64,000 nt of DNA, taken from assembly GCF_030538595.1 (NCBI RefSeq), contig NZ_JAUNTS010000014.1, positions 1-64,000 on the forward strand. Direction: 5' to 3'. A model generated the notes under the pieces. That model did not search any database. It saw nothing but the letters and a program-made list of their open reading frames with translations, and was not told the origin of the DNA. How positions within the stretch are numbered: position 1 is the first letter of the stretch; the number at the start of each line of letters is the position of its first letter. A program made the translations under genes and the position numbers. Shown here piece by piece: positions 53,094 to 60,853 of the stretch. This stretch comes from Kocuria sp. GTDB lineage: Bacteria > Actinomycetota > Actinomycetes > Actinomycetales > Micrococcaceae.

Positions 53094-54986
53094 ATGTCCG
53101 AAACCGTGAACCTTCCGGCCCTCGGTGAATCCGTCACCGAAGGCACCGTGACCCGCTGGCTCAAGGAAGTCGGAGACGAGGTTGCCGTTGACGAACCCCT
53201 GGTGGAAGTTTCTACCGACAAGGTGGACACCGAGGTTCCCTCCCCCGTGGCCGGCGTGATCGAAAAGATCTTGGTCGACGAGGATGAAGACGTTGAAGTC
53301 GGTGCACCCCTGGTGGTCATCGGTGACGGCTCCGGTTCCGGAGACTCCGGTTCCGATTCTGGCGACGCTGATGCTAAGGACGCCCAGGAAGAGTCAGAGG
53401 ACTCCGCAGATTCCGGTGAAGCTGATTCCTCCGCGAGTGATTCCCAGGAGGACCAGCAGGAAACCTCCCAGCAGTCCTCCGACTCCACCCCCAAGAAGTC
53501 CTCGGGTGGCTCCGGGACCGAGGTCACTCTCCCCGCGCTCGGCGAGTCTGTGACCGAAGGCACCGTGACCCGCTGGCTCAAGGAGATCGGCGAAGAGGTT
53601 GAGGTTGATGAACCTCTCCTGGAGGTCTCCACGGACAAGGTGGACACGGAAGTCCCCTCCCCTGTGGCCGGCACGCTGTTGGAGATCAAGGTCCAGGAAG
53701 ACGAAGACGCAGAAGTTGGCCAGGTGTTGGCGCTGATCGGTGATGCCGATGCCGCCGGCTCCTCCGATGACTCCCAGGATTCTGCCGATTCGGGTGACTC
53801 TGCGGATTCCGGTGATTCTGCCGACTCCGCCAAGAGTTCCGATGAGGACATTGAGGATGCGGCAGCATCTTCGGCCACTCCGGAGGCCACGGATCAAGCT
53901 GCCGAGGAAAAGTCCTCAGCTTCAGCCAAGGATGACTCCGCCCAGAACGCGCAGAAGGAAGAGACCAAGAAGTCTTCCGAGCCCTCGGGTGAGAAGAAGG
54001 ACCGGGAGGCGGCATCGGCGTCGTCGAACTCCGATTCCGGTTCTGAATCCACCACCGCCTATGTGACTCCGTTGGTGCGCAAACTGGCCAAGTCAAAGGG
54101 CGTGGACCTGAGCGCGGTCAAGGGAACCGGTGTTGGCGGACGCATCCGTAAGCAGGATGTGCTGGCCGCCGCAGAATCGGCTCCGGCCTCCTCGGGTGCT
54201 GCTCCCGCTGCCGCACCGGTGGCTGACAACGGTGAGCCCACCACCATCCTGCCGGTTTCCGACAAGCGCGGCACCACGGAGAAGGCTCCGCGCATCCGGA
54301 TGACCATTGCCAAGCGCATGCGCGAATCCCTGCAGGAATCTGCGCAGCTCACGCAGGTCACCGAGGTGGACATGACCCGTGTGGCAACGCTGCGCAACAA
54401 GGCCAAAAACGCGTTCCAGGACAAGCACGGCGCCAAGCTGACTTTCCTGCCGTTCTTTGCCCAGGCTGTTGCGGAGGCTTTGAAAGCCAACCCCGCACTG
54501 AACGCCACGTTCAAGGAAGCCGACAAGGAAGTGGTTTACAACGGCTCGGAGGATCTGGCCATTGCGGTGGACACTCCGCGCGGCCTCCTGGTCCCCGTGA
54601 TCCGCAATGCCGGTGACATGCAGCTGCCGGGTCTGGCCTCCTCGATCGCGGATCTTGGAGCACGGGCCAAGGACGGCAGCATCGGCCCCGATGAACTGAC
54701 CGGCGGCACGTTCACCATCACGAACATCGGTTCCTTCGGTGCGCTGTTCGACACCCCCATCATCAACCAGCCGCAGGTTGCCATTTTGGGTACGGGAACC
54801 ATCGTCAAGCGCCCCATGGTCATTCAGGACGCCGACGGCAATGACGTGATTGCCATTCGCCACATGTGCTACCTGTCGCTGACCTACGATCACCGGATCG
54901 TGGACGGTGCCGACGCCGGACGCTTCCTGCAGACCATGAAGGCCCGTCTGGAAGAAGGCCGGTTTGAAGGGGCACTGGAACTGTGA
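53094..54986 (+). CDS. sucB: Dihydrolipoamide acyl/succinyltransferase (E2) of 2-oxoacid dehydrogenase
   Basis: A 630-residue E2. Two lipoyl domains (~1-78 and ~142-220) carry the lipoylation Lys in STDKVDTEVPSP and are nearly identical. They are separated, and followed, by Asp/Ser/Glu-rich linkers with DSADSGDSADSGDSADS-like repeats. An E3-binding domain follows (TPLVRKLAKSKGVDLSAVKG). The catalytic domain ends with YDHRIVDGADAGRFL, the DHRxxDG active site. In actinobacteria such an E2 can serve both pyruvate and 2-oxoglutarate complexes, so sucB is a conventional name. Terminator hairpin at 55073-55112. Confidence 0.95.
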   Translation: MSETVNLPALGESVTEGTVTRWLKEVGDEVAVDEPLVEVSTDKVDTEVPSPVAGVIEKILVDEDEDVEVGAPLVVIGDGSGSGDSGSDSGDADAKDAQEESEDSADSGEADSSASDSQEDQQETSQQSSDSTPKKSSGGSGTEVTLPALGESVTEGTVTRWLKEIGEEVEVDEPLLEVSTDKVDTEVPSPVAGTLLEIKVQEDEDAEVGQVLALIGDADAAGSSDDSQDSADSGDSADSGDSADSAKSSDEDIEDAAASSATPEATDQAAEEKSSASAKDDSAQNAQKEETKKSSEPSGEKKDREAASASSNSDSGSESTTAYVTPLVRKLAKSKGVDLSAVKGTGVGGRIRKQDVLAAAESAPASSGAAPAAAPVADNGEPTTILPVSDKRGTTEKAPRIRMTIAKRMRESLQESAQLTQVTEVDMTRVATLRNKAKNAFQDKHGAKLTFLPFFAQAVAEALKANPALNATFKEADKEVVYNGSEDLAIAVDTPRGLLVPVIRNAGDMQLPGLASSIADLGARAKDGSIGPDELTGGTFTITNIGSFGALFDTPIINQPQVAILGTGTIVKRPMVIQDADGNDVIAIRHMCYLSLTYDHRIVDGADAGRFLQTMKARLEEGRFEGALEL

Positions 54987-55072
54987 TGTGACGGGGATTC
55001 GCCGCACGCGCAACTGCAACCGCAGTTGAAGTAGGCGGTTCCCTGTCAGCACGGTGTTGCGTTGCTCACCCC

Positions 55073-55112
55073 AGCGGTGGCGCGTTGTGAGGAATCACAG
55101 CGCGCCACCGCT
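55073..55112 (+). terminator. Terminator of sucB
   Basis: AGCGGTGGCGCG (55073-55084) pairs with CGCGCCACCGCT (55101-55112), and TGTGA/TCACA extends the stem; CTTT follows. The hairpin ends seven bases before the -10 of the next gene. Confidence 0.75.
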
Positions 55113-55118
55113 CTTTAG

Positions 55119-55124
55119 TAGGCT
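55119..55124 (+). promoter_or_regulatory. -10 element (TAGGCT) of the leaderless gene at 55132
   Basis: TAGGCT ends seven bases before ATG 55132, with no ribosome binding site between. The -35 zone falls inside the sucB terminator hairpin. Confidence 0.5.
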
Positions 55125-55131
55125 GAAAAAC

Positions 55132-55482
55132 ATGGATTTTGTGCATTCTCTGCTTGTTCTGATTCACCTCTTTGGTGCCGCGGTGATCATCGGCACCTGG
55201 ATCGCCACCTTCAAGAAGCCCACCGTCACCGGGTGGCAGTTCGGCGCAGCCATCGCCATGCTGGTCTCCGGCCTGCTGCTGGTCACCCTCAATGAGTTCA
55301 ACCCGGACGTGACCGTCAACCACGCCAAGGTGGGGGTCAAGTTGATCCTGGCTCTCGGTGTGTTCGTGGCGGCTCTGATTGGTTGGCGCAAGCAGCGCAA
55401 GGGTGAGCCCGTCTCCACCGGCTTGGCGCACGGCACCGGCGGCACCGCTTTGATTGCCATGATTGTGGCAGTCATGTGGTGA
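55132..55482 (+). CDS. Small four-helix membrane protein, unknown function
   Basis: A 116-residue protein, mostly membrane: four hydrophobic segments (about 4-22, 33-52, 63-83 and 95-115) with short charged loops (FKKPTVTGWQ, NEFNPDVTVNHAKVG, RKQRKGE). ATG 55132 is chosen for its leaderless distance from TAGGCT; a longer frame to 55054 runs through the sucB terminator. The conserved-looking His in the first helix and in NHAKVG might bind metal or haem, but I recognise no family with confidence. Between sucB and the pseudokinase gene. Confidence 0.8.
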   Translation: MDFVHSLLVLIHLFGAAVIIGTWIATFKKPTVTGWQFGAAIAMLVSGLLLVTLNEFNPDVTVNHAKVGVKLILALGVFVAALIGWRKQRKGEPVSTGLAHGTGGTALIAMIVAVMW

Positions 55483-55523
55483 CTCACGGCCTTTGACCTT
55501 CGGTCCTGTACGGACCGCACCTT

Positions 55524-55573
55524 CAACCGCGGTAAACCGTTCTCCCCTCCAGGGGGTCGGTTCACCGCGGTTG
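55524..55573. terminator. Bidirectional hairpin between the small membrane gene and the pseudokinase gene
   Basis: CAACCGCGGTAAACC (55524-55538) pairs with GGTTCACCGCGGTTG (55559-55573) with one mismatch. The right arm covers the stop codon of the minus-strand pseudokinase gene. Confidence 0.7.
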
Positions 55574-57307
55574 TACTGTCTCCAGCCGCCATCCCTGATC
55601 GGTGAGAACCAGCGTGAACTCGGCCCGTTGTTCGGCGGGTTGACCTTCCGCCACACCGGCCGCGCTGACCGTGGCCATCAAACGCGCCTGGGTGTCCGTG
55701 GACTCCACCACCTGCGGGGTGTCTTGGAGCTGCATGGTCAGCTCGGAAAATGCGTGATCACCTTGCGCGGGATCAGCTTCCACCGTCTCCAGAGTTCGCC
55801 GGTCCGCCTCCAGTGCCGGTGATCCTTGGGTGTAAATGGCACTCAGCGCCTCCGGATCATCGTCCCTGAAAGCCTGCACCCTTGCCGCAATCAGCTCGCC
55901 CAAAGCAGCCTCGGGAGAATTGGAGTCTGGGCTGCTGGTACCAGCAGGCGGGGCGGCAACATTCGTTTCCCCAGCTGAACTTTCCGTCACTCCACCATCT
56001 TGCTGGTTCTGCGCCACCTGCAGGTCGGCATCCGTTCGGGACTCCGGCCACAAGGTCCAGACGGCCGTTGCACCCCCTGACACCACCAGTGCGGCCGCCA
56101 GGACCAGTACCAGACCTGGGCGGCGCCGCGCCGCTGTGTCCTCCCATTCCGTTGCACCCCAAGGACGCCCACCAGCTGCCCGGCCTGTCAACGCAGTACT
56201 TTCAGCCCCGGCATGGCGGCGGCCACCGCGGGCCGCCTCACTCCCTGTCTGGTTCAGCCTGGACCCGTGACCACGTGCGTCGGCCTGTCCATCGGCTGAT
56301 CTTCTTTGACCGCGGTCCCACCCGGCTTCATGGGCCTCCGATTCATGGGCTTCTCCGCGTAAGACGGCGAGCACCCGCTGCGCGGACCCGGACCCGGCGT
56401 CGTCATCGCGCTGCGCCTGGACCTGCGCCGAGGACTGGACCTGCGACTGGGATTGGGGCTGAGTCAGGCCCTCCGAATCCATGAGTTCCAGAGACTCCGT
56501 GTCGGCCTCTTCCTGACCGGGAAAGTCGCCGTCGTTCGGCTGCACCTGACCCCGTCCCTCCAAGGTCTCCGCCAGGTGCCGTGCCTGTTCCCCCGGCGGG
56601 TTTGCACCGACGCCATTGGGCACCGTGACCGCTTGCCCGCTGGCAGGCAGGTGATCAAGCAGCTCATCCAGAGCATCCAGAGCCTCCCCCGGCAAGGTGG
56701 GACACACCGACCGCAGGGGTGCACGTACCCGCCCCGCCACTGGACGGCGGCCGGTGAGCACTGTGGCGGCAGCAGCGGCCACCATGATCAAATCCCCCTG
56801 CACCTCCTGATCTTGGGCACCGGGGGTGAACCTCCGAACACCAGAATCCGGGCTCAGCAGCAGCCGCCATTGTTCCGGTGTTCCGTCATGGCTGATCACA
56901 TCCCGCAGTGACAATCGACGCAGGGTCAGCCCGTGATCATGCAGAACACCTACGGCCCGCAGGGCTTGAGCCATGACCGGCAACACCTGCGCCTGGACTG
57001 CCCCGCCCTCCTGCCCGATCAGTGCCGCAAAGCTGCGCTGTGGGAGGTCGTCGTAGAGCAGCCAGGCGGATTCGTCGTCGTCAACAACGGCCCGCGGCGG
57101 AGCCAGACAGGCGTCATCTGCGGCAGCCAGGGTGGCGACGACGTCGTTCCACTCCGTGATTGCCCCGCCACCTGCGGGCAGGGGCAACAGCACATGAGTG
57201 CTGCCGCTGACGGGCTCGGTCACGCGGCGACCGCGCTGTGCCCAGGGCCCACGGTCTCCGTAGTCGTGGATGCTTGCCGGCGGAGTAAATGGCTGCCAGG
57301 TGTTCAT
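55562..57307 (-). CDS. Receptor-like pseudokinase with an outer NTF2-like domain
   Basis: A 581-residue protein. The first ~220 residues have the outline of a Ser/Thr kinase C-lobe ([20 protein letters not shown], then [12 protein letters not shown]), but HRD and DFG are not intact and no clear ATP-binding Lys or Gly loop is seen. A disordered Gln/Ala/Arg-rich linker follows (~225-390), then one membrane segment ([23 protein letters not shown], shortened). An outer ~130-residue domain ([21 protein letters not shown] to the end) looks like an NTF2/SnoaL-like cone. A catalytically dead sensor or scaffold is inferred. Divergent from lipB. Confidence 0.78.
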   Translation of the reverse strand: MNTWQPFTPPASIHDYGDRGPWAQRGRRVTEPVSGSTHVLLPLPAGGGAITEWNDVVATLAAADDACLAPPRAVVDDDESAWLLYDDLPQRSFAALIGQEGGAVQAQVLPVMAQALRAVGVLHDHGLTLRRLSLRDVISHDGTPEQWRLLLSPDSGVRRFTPGAQDQEVQGDLIMVAAAAATVLTGRRPVAGRVRAPLRSVCPTLPGEALDALDELLDHLPASGQAVTVPNGVGANPPGEQARHLAETLEGRGQVQPNDGDFPGQEEADTESLELMDSEGLTQPQSQSQVQSSAQVQAQRDDDAGSGSAQRVLAVLRGEAHESEAHEAGWDRGQRRSADGQADARGHGSRLNQTGSEAARGGRRHAGAESTALTGRAAGGRPWGATEWEDTAARRRPGLVLVLAAALVVSGGATAVWTLWPESRTDADLQVAQNQQDGGVTESSAGETNVAAPPAGTSSPDSNSPEAALGELIAARVQAFRDDDPEALSAIYTQGSPALEADRRTLETVEADPAQGDHAFSELTMQLQDTPQVVESTDTQARLMATVSAAGVAEGQPAEQRAEFTLVLTDQGWRLETVQPR

Positions 57308-57369
57308 CTCTCTAGCATGCTGCCCGCGAACGGGTCAGATGGAGTTATCCACAGGGCGAATTCGCCGCG

Positions 57370-57375
57370 TATGGT
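57370..57375 (+). promoter_or_regulatory. -10 element (TATGGT) of leaderless lipB
   Basis: TATGGT ends seven bases before ATG 57383. An in-frame ATG at 57371 lies within the box itself and is therefore unlikely to be used. Confidence 0.55.
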
Positions 57376-57382
57376 GGAGCGC

Positions 57383-58120
57383 ATGTCTCTGTCCTTTGAA
57401 CGCCTGGGGATGGCACCAGATTTGGTGCCCTACCGTCCCGCGCTGGAATTGCAGAAGACCGTGCACCAAGAAGTGGTGTCAGGCATACGCGGGAACACCG
57501 TTCTGATGGTGGAGCACGAACCCGTTTACACGGCGGGACGCCGGGCCGCTGCGGAGGAATACCCCACCGATGGCACCGAGGTGGTGGAGGTCGGCCGGGG
57601 TGGCAAAATCACGTGGCACGGCCCGGGCCAGCTGGTGGCGTATCCCATCATGCGCCTGCCAACACCCATTGACGTTGTGAAGTTTGTGCGCGTCATGGAG
57701 CAGTTGGTGATTGATGTTCTGGCCGAATTCGGGCTCCGGGCGGTGACGGTCGAAGGCCGTTCAGGGGCATGGATTCCAGCCGACCACCAAGGTGGAGCAC
57801 GCAAGATCTCCGCCATAGGCGTGCAAGTTTCGCGGCGCACCACCATGCACGGCATCGCCTTGAACTGCAGTAATGACCTTGCCCCGTTCGGTGGCTTCAT
57901 CCCCTGTGGAATCTCGGATGCCGGAGTGAGCTCCATCAGCCGTGAACTGGGGAGGAATGTTGAGCCATCCGATGTGGTTGAGGTGATGACCCGTCATTTT
58001 GTGGCCCGTGAAGCCGAACTGTGCGCTGTAGCCGAGACCCCGGCCGATCAGCCATCGCTACCGTGGCCACCTGCCGCACCGCCAACCAGCATCAGCACCA
58101 CATCAGGAGTTCGCCGATGA
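57383..58120 (+). CDS. lipB: Lipoyl(octanoyl) transferase LipB
   Basis: A 245-residue enzyme moving octanoyl from acyl carrier protein to the lipoyl domains of E2 and H proteins, the first step of lipoate synthesis. ATG 57383 is chosen by leaderless distance. Active-site residues are visible: [17 protein letters not shown], Lys in [24 protein letters not shown] and the acyl-accepting Cys in [14 protein letters not shown]. The C-terminal ~25 residues are Pro-rich. It overlaps lipA by four bases (ATGA). Together with sucB and lpdA this is a lipoate-dependent enzyme cluster. Confidence 0.95.
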   Translation: MSLSFERLGMAPDLVPYRPALELQKTVHQEVVSGIRGNTVLMVEHEPVYTAGRRAAAEEYPTDGTEVVEVGRGGKITWHGPGQLVAYPIMRLPTPIDVVKFVRVMEQLVIDVLAEFGLRAVTVEGRSGAWIPADHQGGARKISAIGVQVSRRTTMHGIALNCSNDLAPFGGFIPCGISDAGVSSISRELGRNVEPSDVVEVMTRHFVAREAELCAVAETPADQPSLPWPPAAPPTSISTTSGVRR

Positions 58121-59127
58121 CCATTGCACCCGAAGGCCGCCGACTGCTGCGCGTGGAGGCCCGCAATGCCGAGGTCCCCATTGAGAAGAAGCCCAACTGG
58201 CTCAAAAACACCGCGCACATGGGGCCCGAATACACCAAGCTGAAGTCCATGGCCCGCGGCAAGGGTTTGCACACGGTGTGTGAAGAAGCCGGGTGCCCCA
58301 ACATTTACGAGTGTTGGGAGGACAAGGAGGCTTCATTCCTGATCGGCGGGTCCGTCTGCACGCGGCGCTGCGATTTCTGTGACATCGCCACCGGCCGCCC
58401 CGAGCCGATCGACCGTGACGAGCCCCGCAAGGTTGCCGAGTCCGTCCGGGACCTCGATCTGCGTTACGCCACGGTCACCGGTGTTGCCCGCGATGACTTT
58501 GAGGACGGCGCAGCCTGGCTCTACGCGGACACCATCCGCGCTATCCATGAGATCTCCCCCAGCACGGGCGTGGAGATCCTGATCCCTGACTTCAAAGGCA
58601 GGCCGGAATCCCTGCAGATGGTGGTGGATGCCCAGCCGGAGGTCTTTGCACACAACCTGGAGACCGTTCCGCGCATCTTCAAGCAGATCCGTCCGGCTTT
58701 CACCTATGAACGCTCCCTGGATGTGCTCAGCTACGGCAAGGACCGCGGTCTGATCACCAAATCCAACCTGATCTTGGGGATGGGGGAAACGGACGAGGAA
58801 ATCTACGAGGCCCTGTGCGATCTTCACGACGCCGGCTGTGACATCATCACCCTCACCCAGTACCTCCGGCCCTCCAAGCTCTTCCATCCCATCGACCGTT
58901 GGGTCAAGCCCGAACAGTTTGTGGAGTACGCCAAGCTGGCTGAAGAAATCGGTTTCCTGGGTGTGATGTCCGGGCCCATGGTGCGCTCTTCCTACCGCTC
59001 CGGCCGTTTGTGGGCGCGCGCCATGAACAAGCTCGGGCGTGAGATCCCGGCCAACCTGGCCCACATCACGGATGAAGGTTCCACCGCGCAGGAGGCCTCC
59101 AGCTTGATCGCCAAGTTGGGCCGCTGA
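58117..59127 (+). CDS. lipA: Lipoyl synthase LipA
   Basis: A 336-residue radical-SAM enzyme inserting two sulfurs into octanoyl-E2 to form lipoyl. Both cluster motifs are present: the auxiliary [12 protein letters not shown] and the radical-SAM CTRRCDFC, and the C-terminal RSSYRSG supplies the Ser ligand of the auxiliary cluster. The start overlaps the lipB stop (ATGA). Length is within the actinobacterial range. A hairpin (59153-59189) follows before DUF4191. Confidence 0.97.
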   Translation: MTIAPEGRRLLRVEARNAEVPIEKKPNWLKNTAHMGPEYTKLKSMARGKGLHTVCEEAGCPNIYECWEDKEASFLIGGSVCTRRCDFCDIATGRPEPIDRDEPRKVAESVRDLDLRYATVTGVARDDFEDGAAWLYADTIRAIHEISPSTGVEILIPDFKGRPESLQMVVDAQPEVFAHNLETVPRIFKQIRPAFTYERSLDVLSYGKDRGLITKSNLILGMGETDEEIYEALCDLHDAGCDIITLTQYLRPSKLFHPIDRWVKPEQFVEYAKLAEEIGFLGVMSGPMVRSSYRSGRLWARAMNKLGREIPANLAHITDEGSTAQEASSLIAKLGR

Positions 59128-59152
59128 ACGCGCTGTCTGCCAACCCGGTGTA

Positions 59153-59189
59153 CCTGCCCGTCCGTACCGAGTGGGTGGTACCGGGCAGG
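59153..59189 (+). terminator. Hairpin after lipA
   Basis: CCTGCCCG (59153-59160) pairs with CGGGCAGG (59182-59189), and GTACC (59164-59168) with GGTAC (59177-59181), leaving a TCC bulge. No T-run; partial terminator likely. Confidence 0.5.
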
Positions 59190-59207
59190 GACCACCTGGC
59201 GAACCGC

Positions 59208-59213
59208 TAGAAT
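59208..59213 (+). promoter_or_regulatory. -10 element (TAGAAT) upstream of the DUF4191 gene
   Basis: TAGAAT matches the TANNNT -10 well. The -35 is not obvious. It would give a leader of ~100 bases to GTG 59322. Confidence 0.35.
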
Positions 59214-59321
59214 GGTGGCGCTGACGGGCCAATGGCGCCCCGGAGCACCACCTGCCGCATCATAACCACGGTTGTGTGCGGCACCATGACCTACCCCTGA
59301 TTACGACCACGAGGTTTCACC

Positions 59322-60104
59322 GTGTCCCCTTCCACCTCCGCGGGCTCCAACCGGCCCACCAACGACGCCAAGTCCACACGGGCAGCGGCCAGGGAGCAAA
59401 AGCGAGAGGAAAAGGCCCGCAAAAAGGCGGCCAAGGGCCCCGGCTACATCGCGCAGATGAAGCAGGTCTACAAGATCACCAAGGAGCATGACTCCAACAT
59501 CACGCTCAAGTTGGTGGCTATCGCCTTGGGCATCCTGGTGCTCTTCTTGCTGCTGGGCCTGCTGCTCAACAACTGGATCACGTGGCTGCTCATCGGTATT
59601 CCGTTTGCCGTCCTGGCCGCCATCTACTTCCTCTCCCGCCGGGCCGAAAAGGCCGCGTTTGCGCGGATCGAGGACCAGCCCGGCGCCGCCGGGGCTGCCC
59701 TGTCCACGTTGCGTCGCGGGTGGATCGTGGAGCAGGAGCCGGTGCAGATTGACCCGCGCTCCCGCGATCTGGTGTATCGCGCAGTGGGGCGTCCCGGCGT
59801 CGTTCTGATCACCGAAGGCCCCACGGGGCGAGTCAAGAAGCTGGTGAGCAAGGAACGACGTCGTATCGGTCCCATGATCCAGAACGTGCCGATCCACGTG
59901 ATCCACGCGGGCAACAAGGAGGACCAGGTGGCGCTGTCCCAGATTGCCAAGCGGATGAAGAAGCTGGACAAGGCGCTGACCCGTGAAGAGGTCAACAAGG
60001 TTTACAAGCGGATCTCCACCTTGCGCAACAATGCGCTACCGATCCCCAAGGGCATTGACCCCATGCGGGCCCGCCCGGACCGCAAGGCAATGCGCGGCCG
60101 CTAA
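59322..60104 (+). CDS. DUF4191 family membrane protein
   Basis: A 260-residue protein of the actinobacterial DUF4191 family. The N-terminal ~40 residues are basic (AREQKREEKARKKAAKG). Two adjacent membrane segments follow at ~63-105 (LVAIALGILVLFLLLGLLL and WLLIGIPFAVLAAIYFL). The cytoplasmic C-terminal ~150 residues include a PH-like block with RDLVYRAVGRPGVVLITEG and a basic end. Function unknown; the gene commonly follows lipA in Micrococcales. GTG 59322 has GAGG eight bases upstream. Confidence 0.88.
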   Translation: MSPSTSAGSNRPTNDAKSTRAAAREQKREEKARKKAAKGPGYIAQMKQVYKITKEHDSNITLKLVAIALGILVLFLLLGLLLNNWITWLLIGIPFAVLAAIYFLSRRAEKAAFARIEDQPGAAGAALSTLRRGWIVEQEPVQIDPRSRDLVYRAVGRPGVVLITEGPTGRVKKLVSKERRRIGPMIQNVPIHVIHAGNKEDQVALSQIAKRMKKLDKALTREEVNKVYKRISTLRNNALPIPKGIDPMRARPDRKAMRGR

Positions 60105-60114
60105 CCCCACCCCC

Positions 60115-60185
60115 ACTCCGCCGAAAACATGGTTTGACCTAATTTCAGGCCCGGATTTCCCAAGAATCCATGTTTTCGGCGGAGT
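60115..60185. repeat. Long inverted repeat with CTCCGCCGA core between DUF4191 and RDD genes
   Basis: ACTCCGCCGAAAACATGG (60115-60132) and CCATGTTTTCGGCGGAGT (60168-60185) are perfect 18-bp arms around a 35-base loop. It fills the gap between two convergent genes, and its right arm touches the stop codon of the RDD gene. It shares its core with 42029-42103. Confidence 0.85.
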
Positions 60186-60625
60186 TAGCGGGTTTTGACC
60201 AGGATGGTGCCCACCGCGCGATCCTGCAGCCCGCGTTGGTCCGCATCCATGATCAGCGCCGGAATCACCGGGACGATCAATGCGGTCCGCACCAATCCCC
60301 GCCACAACCCGGGCGCATATCCGTCCATGGTTTGCACCTGCATGCCCAGCAGGAAATGCCCCAAGCTGTGTCCGGTGAACCCCACGGCAACGCCCGTCAG
60401 ACCGAACCAAATCCAGATGGTCACCAGATTCTGCAGGTCATACGGCACCAGAAGAGCAGCAAGCCCCAAGGCCACGAGCCAGTCGATCAGGATGGCCAAC
60501 AGCCGCGGCCCAAAACGTGCCACCGACCCCGGCCCACTGTCCGGGCGGCCCAGACGTTGCCCCGGATACTGCTGTGCGGGCGGAGGGCCATCGAGCCAGC
60601 TGCCAAGATCGTCACGATTGATCAT
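60185..60625 (-). CDS. RDD family membrane protein
   Basis: A 146-residue protein with the RDD signature RFGPRLLAILIDWLVALGL in its first membrane segment, and two further hydrophobic stretches (VTIWIWFGLTGVAVGF, TALIVPVIPALIM). GHFLLGMQVQTMDGYAPGLWRGLVRT is the conserved loop. The N-terminal ~35 residues are Pro/Gly-rich. RDD proteins are poorly defined; some are linked to ion exchange. It is divergent from glnA and convergent with DUF4191. Confidence 0.9.
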   Translation of the reverse strand: MINRDDLGSWLDGPPPAQQYPGQRLGRPDSGPGSVARFGPRLLAILIDWLVALGLAALLVPYDLQNLVTIWIWFGLTGVAVGFTGHSLGHFLLGMQVQTMDGYAPGLWRGLVRTALIVPVIPALIMDADQRGLQDRAVGTILVKTR

Positions 60626-60718
60626 GACGCCAGCCTATCCACAGCATTCGTGCCCGTAGCTTTGCTGCATTCCGCGTGGTCACGTGCGCCGCACCACACC
60701 GGCGTGAAAAGGTGGTGT

Positions 60719-60756
60719 GTAACCCGCGCGAAACATGAGAGACACGACCGGGCAAC
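60719..60756 (+). promoter_or_regulatory. Double GlnR box upstream of glnA
   Basis: The order is GTAAC (60719-60723), six bases, GAAAC (60730-60734), six bases, GACAC (60741-60745), six bases, GCAAC (60752-60756). This a-b-a-b pattern with strict 6-base spacers is the known actinobacterial GlnR box, whose best-known target is glnA. It ends 11 bases before the -10 candidate TAGCGT (60767-60772), a position suited to activation. Assignment by pattern only. Confidence 0.75.
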
Positions 60757-60766
60757 GGCCCGTGCG

Positions 60767-60772
60767 TAGCGT
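60767..60772 (+). promoter_or_regulatory. -10 candidate (TAGCGT) of glnA
   Basis: TAGCGT fits TANNNT. No -35 is seen; the double GlnR box occupies that position, as expected for an activated promoter. Transcription would start about 60780, giving a ~75-base leader. Confidence 0.4.
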
Positions 60773-60853
60773 GGATTGCGCCCCAAGGGTACCGGTTCTG
60801 GTGGCAGGTTGCCCCGGTGCGGTGAGGACCCGCAGATCAAAAGGAGTACGTCA

